Source: an uncultured Bacillota bacterium
Lineage (GTDB): Bacteria; Bacillota; Clostridia; Lachnospirales; Lachnospiraceae
NCBI GenBank assembly: GCA_949291945.1
Contig: CASEXH010000001.1
Span: 186,001-250,000 of the forward strand
Direction: 5' to 3'
Length of the DNA stretch: 64,000 nt
Position 1 is the stretch's first letter. Every line of letters begins with the position of its first letter. The notes under the pieces are model-generated. The model worked only from the letters and a program-made list of their open reading frames with translations, was not told the origin of the DNA and ran no database searches. This document shows, piece by piece, positions 36,879 to 46,060 of the stretch. Both the position numbers and the translations under genes were made by a program.

Positions 36879-37385
36879 TTACTCCTCTGCATACTTTCCG
36901 TAAATACAAAGATCATAGATCTTGTCACCCTTGGTAACTGCCTTTTTCATAACGCCTTCCAGGACAAATCCATTCTTTTCCAGCACCTTTCTGGAAGGAA
37001 TATTGGGTTCATAGACCAGTCCGGTGATGCGGATAAGATCCAGCTCTTTATAAGCCAGAAGGCAGATCTGTCTTACCGCTTCCGTCATGATGCCCCGGGA
37101 ATAGTATTCTTCTTTCAGCATATAGCCGATCTCTCCGTCTCTTCTGTAAACATCCGCTTTTCTCTCCACGGAAATATTTCCAACGATCTTTCCATCTGCC
37201 AGAATTGCCCGGAAAATCCCATCTTTTCCCTCCTGCTTTTCCGCCATGCCGATCCACCATTGGGCATTATCTTCTGTATAGGGATAGGGCAGACGGTCAG
37301 AAAGGAACTGCCGGTCTGCATTGTGACATAATTTTGCCAGATCTTTTTTATCTTCCAAAGTCCATGGTTTTAATTCTATTTTCAT
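36879..37385 (-). CDS. GNAT acetyltransferase (RimJ/RimL type)
   Basis: 168 residues. Motifs are WTLEDKKDLAKLCHNADRQFL at the start, KIVGNISVERKADVYRRDGE, the acetyl-CoA region GYMLKEEYYSRGIMTEAVRQ and PSRKVLEKNGFVLEGVMKKAVTKGD near the end. Substrate unknown. In a likely operon with the S66 peptidase upstream (21 bases) and DUF3786 downstream. Confidence 0.9.
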   Translation of the reverse strand: MKIELKPWTLEDKKDLAKLCHNADRQFLSDRLPYPYTEDNAQWWIGMAEKQEGKDGIFRAILADGKIVGNISVERKADVYRRDGEIGYMLKEEYYSRGIMTEAVRQICLLAYKELDLIRITGLVYEPNIPSRKVLEKNGFVLEGVMKKAVTKGDKIYDLCIYGKYAEE

Positions 37386-37406
37386 AGGTGATCTCCTCCT
37401 TCTTCT

Positions 37407-38486
37407 TTACCCTTCCTCAAACATACTCTCCCGGAAAAGGATCTTATTTTCCTCACCGAAAACCTCTGCTTCTACCCCATAGGGAAGGACGCATCTGGGG
37501 TGTGCATGGCCAAAATTCACGTTATATATAATAGACAATTCCGGATTTCCCACTGCCTCCCGGTATACTTGTTTGTATTCTTCGTAGAAAACTTCGTCCT
37601 GGGGTTTTCCTGCCAGGATTCCTGTGATCTCTTCAAAAACCCCTTTTTCTCTCAACATTGCCAGTTCACGGGCCAAAAGCTCCGGCTCAGGCTGTTCTTC
37701 GCAGGTCTCAATAAAGAGGATCTTTCCCCTCCACTCTTCTCTTTCCGGGAAAAGTCCGTACCTTTCGCAGATTTCTTTTTCCTCTTTATATCTGGCTCCG
37801 GAAAGGGCGTCATATACGCTCTCCGCACAGCCTCCCAGAAGCTTTCCCCGGAAATGGCCGCTTCCCTGAAGGATCTCAAAGCCTTTTGTATCTTCGTGAG
37901 CCGTTCTTTCTGTGCCAAGAGCTGCAACAGAAAAGTCTTTCCGCTCCTCGTACCAGACCGGGCTGGGACAGATTTCCTTTTTCTCCTGTCCGGCAAAATA
38001 TCCCTGAAAATATTCTTTTGTATAGGGCAGCATGTCCTTACCCATATCCGCCAAATCACAGATAAAACAGGGGCCATAATATGTAGTCAGCCCCAGCTTG
38101 TAAAACATCAGGTGATTGATGGTGGTATCTGAAAATCCGGTAAACAGCTTTGGCTTTGTTTTTACCAGCGTTGCAAATTCCGGATCCTCCATAAGATAAG
38201 GGAGAAGGCGGTAAGTATCGTCTCCTCCTATGGCGCAGATAATGCCTTTAATAGAATTATCCCGGAAGGCTTCTTTTAAATCCTCAGCCCGTGCCTGGGG
38301 ATTTTTATCCAGATATTCTATACCCTTTAGAGAATTAGGCATAAAAACAGGCTCCAGTCCAAACTCCCAGAGGCGTTTTGTACCAAGCGCCACATTATGT
38401 CGGCAGGACTCCTCTCCAAGCATTCCGCTGGAAAGGCTGACCACCGCCACTTTATCTCCTCTTCTTAACGGTTCCGGCTTTCTCAT
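37407..38486 (-). CDS. S66-family LD-carboxypeptidase / MccF-like peptidase
   Basis: 359 residues. The N-domain starts PLRRGDKVAVVSLSSGM and contains IICAIGGDDTYRLLPYL; the nucleophile Ser is in FTGFSDTTINHLMFYK. The C-domain has ILFIETCEEQPEPELLAREL and GHAHPRCVLPYGVEAEV with the catalytic His. Members either trim the cell-wall tetrapeptide between L- and D-residues or, as in MccF, cleave microcin C-like nucleotide antibiotics. The length and motifs are closer to MccF than to E. coli LdcA, but this is inference. Confidence 0.87.
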   Translation of the reverse strand: MRKPEPLRRGDKVAVVSLSSGMLGEESCRHNVALGTKRLWEFGLEPVFMPNSLKGIEYLDKNPQARAEDLKEAFRDNSIKGIICAIGGDDTYRLLPYLMEDPEFATLVKTKPKLFTGFSDTTINHLMFYKLGLTTYYGPCFICDLADMGKDMLPYTKEYFQGYFAGQEKKEICPSPVWYEERKDFSVAALGTERTAHEDTKGFEILQGSGHFRGKLLGGCAESVYDALSGARYKEEKEICERYGLFPEREEWRGKILFIETCEEQPEPELLARELAMLREKGVFEEITGILAGKPQDEVFYEEYKQVYREAVGNPELSIIYNVNFGHAHPRCVLPYGVEAEVFGEENKILFRESMFEEG

Positions 38487-38641
38487 AGCTCGTTCTCCTC
38501 CTGTAAAATCTTTTGTGTCAGATGTTTCGTTTACATTCTATCACAGAGTAATTCCCCCAACAACCGGAGATTAAGCATAGCATTTTTACCTCCCAGGTGC
38601 TATAATCATTTCGACTTTATAAACAACGGGAGATAATTGCT

Positions 38642-39565
38642 ATGATTTCTATATTGCTGGCCAGGCAGCTGGCCGTACTGTTTCTGATCATGGGCTGCGG
38701 ATTCCTTCTGGTAAAACTTCATCTTGTGAGATCCCGGGAAAGCAGGACCCTCTCTGTGATCACCCTATATCTTATCATGCCCTGTGTGATCATTAACGCT
38801 TTCCAGATCGATTATTCCAGAGAAATCCGTGACGGTTTCCTGCTGGCTCTTCTGGCAGCAGTCCTCATCCATGTGATCTTGTTCCTCCTTTGCTGGATCC
38901 TTGGGAAACTTCTGAAATTCAGTTCCGTGGAAAAGGCCTCTCTGATCTACTCTAATGCCGGAAATCTGATCATTCCCCTGGTAACTGCTGTATTGGGAAC
39001 AGAATGGGTGATCTATGCCAGCGCCTTTCTCTGTGTCCAGACCGTTGTTCTCTGGACCCACGGCCAGTCTCTCATGAAAGAAAGCAAAGGGATAAGCTGG
39101 AAAAAGATCCTCTCTAATATTAATCTGATTGCTATTTTCATAGGGGTCCTGCTGTTTTTTACCCAACTTCCTCTGCCCTCTGTAGCTACGGATACCATCG
39201 ACACCTTATCTTCCACCATCGGGCCTGTAAGCATGCTGATCCTGGGAATGCTCTTGGCAGAAGTCCGTTGGAAAGAGGTTTTCACAGGAAAGCGGATCTA
39301 TCTGATCGTTCTTCTGAAAATGGTGGTATTTCCCGGAGCGGTACTGCTGTTTCTCCGTTTTCTCAGTCATGCAGTTCCCATGGCTCACGCACAGACCATC
39401 TTGCTCATCAGTCTTCTTGCAGTGATCACCCCCTCGGCCACTACTATCACCCAAATGGCCCAGCTCTACGACAATCATGCCCCATATGCCAGTGCCATTA
39501 ACGTGCTGACTACCCTGGTCTGTATCCTGACCATGCCTCTGATGGTGGCCTTATATACCTTGTAA
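38642..39565 (+). CDS. AEC-family membrane transporter
   Basis: 307 residues with about ten hydrophobic segments in two five-helix halves. The start LARQLAVLFLIMGCGFLLVK, YSNAGNLIIPLVTAVLGTEWV in the middle and AVITPSATTITQMAQLY near the end match the auxin-efflux-carrier family that moves malate or other organic anions. The substrate is unknown. Divergent from the S66 peptidase; it may have a TATAAT-type -10 box at 38602 but the -35 is poor. Confidence 0.88.
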   Translation: MISILLARQLAVLFLIMGCGFLLVKLHLVRSRESRTLSVITLYLIMPCVIINAFQIDYSREIRDGFLLALLAAVLIHVILFLLCWILGKLLKFSSVEKASLIYSNAGNLIIPLVTAVLGTEWVIYASAFLCVQTVVLWTHGQSLMKESKGISWKKILSNINLIAIFIGVLLFFTQLPLPSVATDTIDTLSSTIGPVSMLILGMLLAEVRWKEVFTGKRIYLIVLLKMVVFPGAVLLFLRFLSHAVPMAHAQTILLISLLAVITPSATTITQMAQLYDNHAPYASAINVLTTLVCILTMPLMVALYTL

Positions 39566-39578
39566 TTTATATGATACC

Positions 39579-39640
39579 AGGGCCAAAAGGTCTACCCACT
39601 TATGAGCTTGCTCATAAGTGGGGGTAAGACCTTGGGGCCC
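39579..39640. repeat. Long CTTG-loop hairpin element
   Basis: Twelve-pair perfect stem (39595-39606 and 39611-39622) with a CTTG loop, extended by AAGGTCT/AGACCTT and GGGCC/GGCCC outer pairs. No T-run follows on either side, so it is not a standard terminator. It lies between the convergent AEC and surface-protein genes. Confidence 0.7.
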
Positions 39641-39655
39641 GCCCCTATATGAGCA

Positions 39656-39703
39656 TAAAAGGGGGACTGTCCTAAAACTCAGATTCAGAAGCAGTCCCCT
39701 TTA
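39656..39703 (-). terminator. Terminator of the surface-protein gene
   Basis: Eight-pair GGGGACTG/CAGTCCCC stem (39662-39669 and 39692-39699) with flanking A and T runs on both sides, so it may act in both directions. Confidence 0.7.
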
Positions 39704-39704
39704 T

Positions 39705-42700
39705 TCATGGCTTTAAATGACGCCTCCTTTTACTTCTTTTTTTCTTCACCATCACGGCTGTTACAACTCCGGAAAAGACCAGTATGCCGAAAAGTTCAGC
39801 AATGGGCGCTTCATCTCCTGTTTTCACCGAAGCGGTGCCGGAGGTTTTGGCTTCCTGGCTTCCGGATTCCTTATCCTTCGCCTGGGTCTGGATCTTATGT
39901 TCTGTATACTCTACAGTCTGGCCTTTGTCATTAATGTCCGTATGTGCAGCCACTTCTTTATCATCTACATACAATCTTTCAAAAACAACTACTGCAGAGT
40001 TCTTCAAGGCTGTGCTGTCAAATGTAAACGCAAGTTCTACACTGCCGTCTGCCTTCTCTGCTGTGAAGGTTTTCTCTGCGGTGATTTCCTTGCCCTTGCT
40101 GTCTTTCACCGGTTCCCCAGTCTCTTTATCCATGAGCGTACCTTTTACGGTATACTCTTTTCCCGGAAGCAGCCCTGTGTAAGTCACAGTATCAATAACT
40201 GTTGCCTTTTCACTGACAGTTCCGATATGGTTTCCGGTAATGCCATCAGAAGCATTGGTATGGAGCTGGGGGAAGGTCACTGTCTGTCCTTCATCATTGA
40301 TGTCCTTATGCTCCCCGATCAGGTTATCGCCTGTATAAAGCTCTTCATAGACAACTACCTGCTGTCCGGCCAGAGACCTTCCGTCAAAAGTAAAGACAAT
40401 CTCCACTGTTCCGTCTGCTTCTTCTGCTGTAAAGGTTTTCTCTACCGTTACAGGTTTTCCATCTACTAGCAGTTCCGCTCCAGAAGACTTGTCCATCAGG
40501 GTACCTTTTACGGTATATTCCTTTCCTGGAATCAACCCCTTATAGGTAACTGTATCTACAATAGTCACTTTGCTGTCCGGATTGCTGTTGTGTGTCCCGT
40601 TTTCCTGGTCAAGAGCTGTGGTGCCAATCTCAGGGAAGTAAATCGTCTGCGCCTGGTCATTGATGTCCGTATGTACTGCATACACGGTATCATTTCTTTC
40701 CAGTCTTTCAAAAACTACGATAGTCTTTCCGGCAAGATTGCTGCTGTCAAAGGTAAATGTCACATTTACCGTGCCATCTGATGTTTCCGGCTTAAAACTG
40801 GTTTCTGCAGTGATCTCTTTTCTATCAATGTCTTTTACAGGCTCCCCGGTCTCTTTATCCATAAGGGTTCCAATAAGTTTATATTTCTTCCCTGGCTGCA
40901 GGTTCTTATAAGAAACAGTGTCCACCAGGGTAATCTCTTCATCTGCTTTTGCCATATTGGAGTTTGTCTCCCGATCCATGGCCTTTGTCCCAATCTCCGG
41001 AAAATGGATGGTCTGGTCTTCATCTGTGATGTCCCTATGTTCTGCGATCAGATTTTCCTTCTGATAGAGTTCCTCGAACACAACAATATCTGCCCCGGCC
41101 AGTTTTGTGCTGTCAAGAGTAAACTCCATTTCTGCAGTCCCGTTTACTTTCTTTGCAGTAAAGGTTTTTTCTGCTGTGACTGGATTTCCCTTATTATCTG
41201 TCACCGGTTTCCCGGTTTCCTTATTCATCAGGCTTCCCTTTAAGGTATATTTCTCTCCCTCGGTCAGGTTGGTATATTCCACATTATCAATGATGGTCGT
41301 ATTCTCACCAGCTACCGCATAGTGATCTTCTGTATCGCTGTCTATCGCTGTAGTTGTGATCTCTACCAGGTCACTATCGTCTGTAAGAGTTCCTAAAGGA
41401 ATGGTATAGTTATCTCTGTATACGGTAATTTCAATGGAAAGCAGCTTATAGCCTTGGTTTGCCTCACATCTCTGTTCTTCGATCAGGTATGTGTCATAAG
41501 GCAGCGCCCCTTTTTCATCATTTACCGGGACTTCTTTTTCCGTAGTTCCGGAGAACCAGACGCCGTCTTCCGAAGTTTCTCCCCGGTTGGTATTCTGGCT
41601 GTGAGGGTTCCATGCAGAAGAAGTATCCACCTGGCCGTTTATATCAGAAACTACAACGTGGGATTCTCCCGTAGTCTTGCTGGTGATCTTAAAGGATATA
41701 TTTGCCAGACGTTCCAGGGTACTGTCGGCCACTTTGACAAAGTTCAGATCTCCACGTTTCACCTGGTTTTTGATTGCGCCCTCATTATTATCCAGGGAAA
41801 GGATCTGGCCGTTTTCCCGGATCTGGAAAGTCTTCGGCTGGACTCCATCCGGCAGATATCCATCTGGCGCCTGGACTTCTACAACTTCGTATGTACCATA
41901 AGGCAGCCAGTCATTGGCAGAGGTCCAAAAACCGTCTTCCCCAGTCTCTACCCTTGCGATCACCTCTCCAGGCTGATACAGCTGGCCGTCCACCAGGACT
42001 GCCTTTGCAGAACGGTTAGTAACTGTAAATTTTGCTCCGCCTAAAGCAGCTCCTCCCTGGGGTTTGCGTTCATTGGTTTCCTGGCTCCATTTTGCAATGG
42101 TAATGCCCCCACGGATCACTTCATTTTTGATAGCCGTATCTGTATCCGTCATTCGGACAATCTGACCTTCTTCCCGGATCTCAAAGTTCCGGGTGATAGT
42201 TCCGCCGGATGTATAGCCGGCGGGCGGAACGGTTTCTTTTAACTGGTAATCTCCATATGGCAGAAGATCCGCTGCTGTGCTGGCCTTACCATCTTTGTCT
42301 ATGGTAAGAGTAGCAACCACTTCGCCGTTTTTGTATTCCTTCTCTCCTACAAGGACTGTCTGCTCATTCCGGGAAATGATCTGGATCTGTGCCTCTTCCA
42401 GACCGGCGTCCCCCTGAGGTATACGCTGATCCAGTTCATTGTCCCATTTTTCTACAGCCACTCCGCCTCGGATCACTTCATTCTTGATGGCTGTATCCGA
42501 AGTATTCATCTGGACAATCTTTCCGTTTTCCCGTATTTCAAAATTACGGACAGTTGTTCCTGCTGAAGTATAGCCGCCAGGCTGTTTCACTTCTTTAAGC
42601 TGATAGCTTCCGTAAGGAAGTAGATCTGCCGCAGTGCTGGCCTTTCCGTCCTTATCTGTTGTAAGAGTCGTAATCACTTCTCCTTTCCGATAGGATTCAC

Positions 42701-44972
42701 CATCCACCAGGATTTCCTGATCGTTCTGGGAAATGATCTGAAGCTGTGTATCTTCCAGACTTGCTCCGCCCTGTGGTTCTTTCTTATTCAGCTCACTATC
42801 CCATTTTTCTACGGCCGCTCCGCCTCGGATGATGTCTTCCTTACTGGTAACGGATTTGTAGAATACCTCTGTGGTAGTATCCCTTGCAGTAAGTTTTACG
42901 GTGTATGTCTGTGGATCTGCCTGGTATCCGGGAGAGGCTGTTTTTTCTTTTACTGTGTAAGTACCCAGCGGCAGTCTCTCACTCTCCCCTTTGCCTTCTC
43001 TGTCCGTGGTTATTGTGCTTACCACTTTATTGCTGCTGTTTCGGACCTCGTACACGGCGCCTTCCAGACTCCCTTCTCCCTGTGCCCTGTCAGTTTCCGA
43101 GTCCTCTTTCAACAGCCGGATGATCCCTTTCTGGGAAGTCTCCGGCACAGTAGGCTGACTGTATGTAACCGCACTTTCAGTATTTCCTTCAGAGGTTATC
43201 TGACGGACAAAAATTTCATTATTGATCAGATACCCTGCCGGTGCTTTTGTTTCCTGAATGGTTACTGTTCCCAGAGGCAGCACCGGACCCTCTTCGGATT
43301 TATAGAATTCATCTCCGGAAATCTTATATTTCTCCGATAAGTGTACTTCCCCATTGTCATCCGTTTTCATTTTCCAGGTCTTCTCTGGTTTTATCCCCTC
43401 TGCTCCCGGGTCTTTCTCATAAAGCCCCTTGTAAAATTTTACCATAAACTCTGCATTTGCCAGGGAAAGACTTTCCTGTGATTTTCCCTGATCTGTCTCA
43501 GCATCTATTTTATTTAAAAGTATATCAATCGAAGCACTCTGGGGTTTATCCTGGCATCTGTAGACAGTTGTCTGTCCTGCTGTAACCGTAACAGATCCTG
43601 TAGCTGTATCCAGAACAAATCCGGCCGGTGCCTTTATCTCCCGGATATCGTAATTGCCTGCCGGGATATCTTCGGCCTTTGCATAGCCCTTTTCATCTGT
43701 AACCAGCACCGCAACCAGTTCTTCTGTCCCGTGAATATATAGCCCATACTCTGCGCCTGCCAGACTTCCATATGCGCTGTTTTCCCATGTAATCTCCGGA
43801 TCTGCAGAAGATTTTTGGACCTCAACACAGCCATTCTCCTGGCGATATCCTAATACAACCATTACCTGGCTCTTCTGACCTGTTTCTGAATTATGGCCGG
43901 TGTCAAACAGCATTGCCACGGCATCTTCAGGGGGATCCGGCATGTCCATAACTTTCTCATATGCCTCTAAAACGATTTTTACATGGGCATAGTCAATAAC
44001 TCCAAAGCTATCCATTCCAAGTTTATAATCATTGTAAATGTAAGATCCCATCAAATGGGTAACTGTATAATTTGAATTAAAATCACCCTGATCAATGCCG
44101 GCCTGATCCCAGCCAGGTCCGCCATAGCCATAATATAAAACTTTTGTAATTTCATCTTTATTATCCCTAATTTCCGTTATTTCGTGGACTCCGGAATCCG
44201 GGTATTTCTTCATAGGCTGAAGACAGAATGCAGTTGACCCGTCCGTAAGGGAATAGTGTCTGGTATGATAGTTAGACCAGGGCACTTCGTCTCCCACGAT
44301 CAGATCCACGATATTGTCAGCAGTTGTTGCAAAAAGAGAAATTCCCCTGCTGCGGGCCGGGCTCAAAGAATATCCATAAGGTATTTTCACCCCTGCATAG
44401 TCTGGCAGTTCACCATAATCTTCAGCAGCCGCTGCTTTCATTTCATCTTCCGGAGGATCTTCAGACATATCTTCCGGATCCGCTTCTGTCTCCTGATCTT
44501 CACCGGATTTCTCTGCATCCTTCTCAGAAAATCCAGCCTGAATACTGGTTACCTGGTCTACATTAACCTGTGTACTGTAACAGTTTTCCTCTATCATCGG
44601 TAATGTAACTTCTTCTGCCTCACCTGTATCAGTCAGCGTTTTATAGAAAGCAATCTGATATCCGGATTCCGGTATAACTTTCACATCCAGAATGCTTCCT
44701 GGAGAACAATCTAAAGATAAGGGCTGCTGTACTGTAGTCTCACTGACATTCCCTGCCTCATCTTCTACCTGTATACATCCTTTTCCTTCTGAAACAGATA
44801 CCTGTACTACTCTTTGTTCTATTTCTTCCTGTTCCTCTGCCTTCTGTTCATTTAAAACTTTTCCGCTCTCTTTTGCCTCCGCTCCGGCGGAAACCGGCAC
44901 CAGGCCGGGGAAGGAAGAAAGGCTCAGGAGCACTGCCAATATATATGCCACTGGTCTTTTTAATCTTTTCAT
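39705..44972 (-). CDS. Large SpaA/VaFE-repeat surface adhesin with thioester-like domain
   Basis: 1755 residues, secreted and probably wall-anchored. Order: signal peptide (1 to about 33); acidic low-complexity segment (about 130-200); thioester-type domain (about 215-370) with STAFCLQPMKKYPDSG; six SpaA-like Cna_B domains, each ending in a YxxxE(x)xxPxGY motif such as REIKAPAGF and KETVPPAGY, whose Glu normally aids isopeptide bonds; a longer seventh module; four VaFE repeats of about 119 residues (about 1215-1692) with KGTLMDKETGEPV and VVFERL. The tail has SVKTGDEAP, a hydrophobic helix and a basic end, a variant sorting signal instead of LPXTG. Likely binds host or neighbouring cells. GAAAGGAAGCC precedes the start. 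Confidence 0.92.
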   Translation of the reverse strand: MKRLKRPVAYILAVLLSLSSFPGLVPVSAGAEAKESGKVLNEQKAEEQEEIEQRVVQVSVSEGKGCIQVEDEAGNVSETTVQQPLSLDCSPGSILDVKVIPESGYQIAFYKTLTDTGEAEEVTLPMIEENCYSTQVNVDQVTSIQAGFSEKDAEKSGEDQETEADPEDMSEDPPEDEMKAAAAEDYGELPDYAGVKIPYGYSLSPARSRGISLFATTADNIVDLIVGDEVPWSNYHTRHYSLTDGSTAFCLQPMKKYPDSGVHEITEIRDNKDEITKVLYYGYGGPGWDQAGIDQGDFNSNYTVTHLMGSYIYNDYKLGMDSFGVIDYAHVKIVLEAYEKVMDMPDPPEDAVAMLFDTGHNSETGQKSQVMVVLGYRQENGCVEVQKSSADPEITWENSAYGSLAGAEYGLYIHGTEELVAVLVTDEKGYAKAEDIPAGNYDIREIKAPAGFVLDTATGSVTVTAGQTTVYRCQDKPQSASIDILLNKIDAETDQGKSQESLSLANAEFMVKFYKGLYEKDPGAEGIKPEKTWKMKTDDNGEVHLSEKYKISGDEFYKSEEGPVLPLGTVTIQETKAPAGYLINNEIFVRQITSEGNTESAVTYSQPTVPETSQKGIIRLLKEDSETDRAQGEGSLEGAVYEVRNSSNKVVSTITTDREGKGESERLPLGTYTVKEKTASPGYQADPQTYTVKLTARDTTTEVFYKSVTSKEDIIRGGAAVEKWDSELNKKEPQGGASLEDTQLQIISQNDQEILVDGESYRKGEVITTLTTDKDGKASTAADLLPYGSYQLKEVKQPGGYTSAGTTVRNFEIRENGKIVQMNTSDTAIKNEVIRGGVAVEKWDNELDQRIPQGDAGLEEAQIQIISRNEQTVLVGEKEYKNGEVVATLTIDKDGKASTAADLLPYGDYQLKETVPPAGYTSGGTITRNFEIREEGQIVRMTDTDTAIKNEVIRGGITIAKWSQETNERKPQGGAALGGAKFTVTNRSAKAVLVDGQLYQPGEVIARVETGEDGFWTSANDWLPYGTYEVVEVQAPDGYLPDGVQPKTFQIRENGQILSLDNNEGAIKNQVKRGDLNFVKVADSTLERLANISFKITSKTTGESHVVVSDINGQVDTSSAWNPHSQNTNRGETSEDGVWFSGTTEKEVPVNDEKGALPYDTYLIEEQRCEANQGYKLLSIEITVYRDNYTIPLGTLTDDSDLVEITTTAIDSDTEDHYAVAGENTTIIDNVEYTNLTEGEKYTLKGSLMNKETGKPVTDNKGNPVTAEKTFTAKKVNGTAEMEFTLDSTKLAGADIVVFEELYQKENLIAEHRDITDEDQTIHFPEIGTKAMDRETNSNMAKADEEITLVDTVSYKNLQPGKKYKLIGTLMDKETGEPVKDIDRKEITAETSFKPETSDGTVNVTFTFDSSNLAGKTIVVFERLERNDTVYAVHTDINDQAQTIYFPEIGTTALDQENGTHNSNPDSKVTIVDTVTYKGLIPGKEYTVKGTLMDKSSGAELLVDGKPVTVEKTFTAEEADGTVEIVFTFDGRSLAGQQVVVYEELYTGDNLIGEHKDINDEGQTVTFPQLHTNASDGITGNHIGTVSEKATVIDTVTYTGLLPGKEYTVKGTLMDKETGEPVKDSKGKEITAEKTFTAEKADGSVELAFTFDSTALKNSAVVVFERLYVDDKEVAAHTDINDKGQTVEYTEHKIQTQAKDKESGSQEAKTSGTASVKTGDEAPIAELFGILVFSGVVTAVMVKKKRSKRRRHLKP

Positions 44973-45159
44973 ATATGGCTTCCTTTCTCATTTTTCCTGT
45001 TTTCAGATACAAAAAGGGCACTCAATGAAGCTCCCTTATGCCTATAATTCCCCTTACGGGATCACACTCTCAATAGAACCACCTCCCTTATGGCTGCTGA
45101 TCATTCCGTCAGAAACATCATAGATACGTACAACATGCCGTCTGTATCCATCCTGAGTT
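44973..45159. other. Leader region of the surface-protein gene with possible coding relic
   Basis: No complete gene. A weak hairpin with AAGGG/CCCTT arms and TTTTTG on the minus strand lies at about 45010-45040. One minus-strand frame reads about 34 codons (DGYRRHVVRIYDVSDG, HKGGGSIESVIP, stop) and looks like the C-terminus of a lost protein, directly next to repeat copy A. I cannot identify it. Confidence 0.4.
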
Positions 45160-45294
45160 TTTATTCCTGCGAGCGATAAGCCAGGCGGGCATGCTTGCAT
45201 GTCCATTTTGCAACTGTCGCAAGGGTCTAATACCCCGATGCTTACATCGTGGCAAGTTTGATGCCCCGCATACTTGTATCGGGGTCTTTGACTT
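45160..45294 (+). repeat. Dispersed structured repeat, full copy A (135 bp)
   Basis: Starts TTTATTCCTGCGAG and ends GTCTTTGACTT like copies B and C. Three consecutive hairpins: GGGCATG-CTTG-CATGTCC, CGATG-CTTA-CATCG and CCCCGCATAC-TT-GTATCGGGG. A short ORF through it is not convincing. Confidence 0.85.
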
Positions 45295-45545
45295 ATTCTG
45301 TTTAAATATGGTTTGGATTGTACGGTGTGAATACACCAAAAGAAATATGCTGACAGGCAGCAAGCAGAATATGTTTACGTTTAATATCTGTTTTTGTTAG
45401 TATATACCGGATTCCTAAAAGTATCAACTGTAAACAGCAGATTTATCTCAAAAATTTAACGACAATTTTCGAGCATCTCAGTTCCGATTCTGCTAATAAA
45501 AAACAGTTTCCTTAATATTAAATCTCCGGTGACTTTTCCCGGAAA
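45295..45545. other. Intergenic stretch without recognisable feature
   Basis: About 250 AT-rich bases between repeat copy A and the tRNA-Val terminator. I see no gene, repeat or clear promoter on either strand. Confidence 0.6.
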
Positions 45546-45577
45546 AGAAAAAGTGCTGATAAATACAGCACCTTTTT
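45546..45577 (-). terminator. Terminator of tRNA-Val
   Basis: GTGCTG/CAGCAC stem (45553-45558 and 45566-45571) with A/T extension and TTTTT on the minus strand. Confidence 0.8.
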
Positions 45578-45580
45578 AAG

Positions 45581-45654
45581 TGGAAGCAACGGGGCTCGAA
45601 CCCGTGGCCTCTCGCGTGTGAGGCGAACGCTCATCCCAGCTGAGCTATGCTTCC
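45581..45654 (-). tRNA. tRNA-Val (anticodon CAC)
   Basis: 74 bases. Acceptor GGAAGCA pairs with TGCTTCC, D arm GCTCAGCTGGGATGAGC, anticodon loop CTCACAC (anticodon CAC), T arm GGGTTCGAGCCC. Discriminator A, no encoded CCA. Confidence 0.95.
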
Positions 45655-45667
45655 GAAATATGAATTT

Positions 45668-45696
45668 ATTATACTCCTAAATATTATAAAATGCAA
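45668..45696 (-). promoter_or_regulatory. Promoter of tRNA-Val
   Basis: Minus-strand TTGCAT, 17-base spacer, consensus TATAAT, starting nine bases after the holin stop codon. Confidence 0.75.
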
Positions 45697-45704
45697 GGGC
45701 GGTA

Positions 45705-45941
45705 TTACCCGCCCTCTGAGCCTCCCGCTTCCGGGATACCGGCAACAGAAGTCAATAAACTGATCACGCCGGCCATCACGGAAGCAGACACTACATATTT
45801 CCAGTCCACCTGTCCCAGGGCTGCCGCTGTTCCGATCCCGGCAATAGCTGCCTGAGCCACGGTTTTCACAGCTCTTATACCAGCTGCTTTCAGCCATTTC
45901 CGGCTGTCCACAGATACTTTAAACACACAATTTTTGAACAC
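45705..45941 (-). CDS. Orphan phage-type holin
   Basis: Up to 78 residues from a GTG at 45941 with AGAGG upstream; other GTG codons could also start it. The sequence WLKAAGIRAVKTVAQAAIAGIGTAA, GQVDWKYVVSASVMAGVISLLTSVAGIPE has two hydrophobic helices and strongly resembles small phage holins, which open the membrane for endolysin. No endolysin, tail or other phage gene is near; it sits between tRNA-Val and tRNA-Ala. It may be a phage relic or a domesticated holin. The lack of an ATG is a caution. Confidence 0.75.
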   Translation of the reverse strand: MFKNCVFKVSVDSRKWLKAAGIRAVKTVAQAAIAGIGTAAALGQVDWKYVVSASVMAGVISLLTSVAGIPEAGGSEGG

Positions 45942-45987
45942 TGCTGTGCCTCTTAAACTCTATTTTGCTATAAGAATATGCAGATAG

Positions 45988-46059
45988 AAAAAAATTGCGA
46001 CAATTCAAGGCAAATGTCCGCTCATACAAGCACGTCAGTCACTTGCCGGGCGTATCGCA
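45988..46059 (-). terminator. Terminator-like structured element upstream of the holin gene
   Basis: TGCGA/TCGCA (45996-46000 and 46055-46059) and GGCAA/TTGCC pairs with a large interior, then seven T on the minus strand. May be a second terminator for tRNA-Ala or an attenuator before the holin. Confidence 0.5.
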
Positions 46060-46060
46060 T

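Noticed and set aside
45118..45363. 81-codon minus-strand frame upstream of the surface gene
   Set aside because: It runs through repeat copy A and its flanks; the translation has no family features and the repeat is palindromic.
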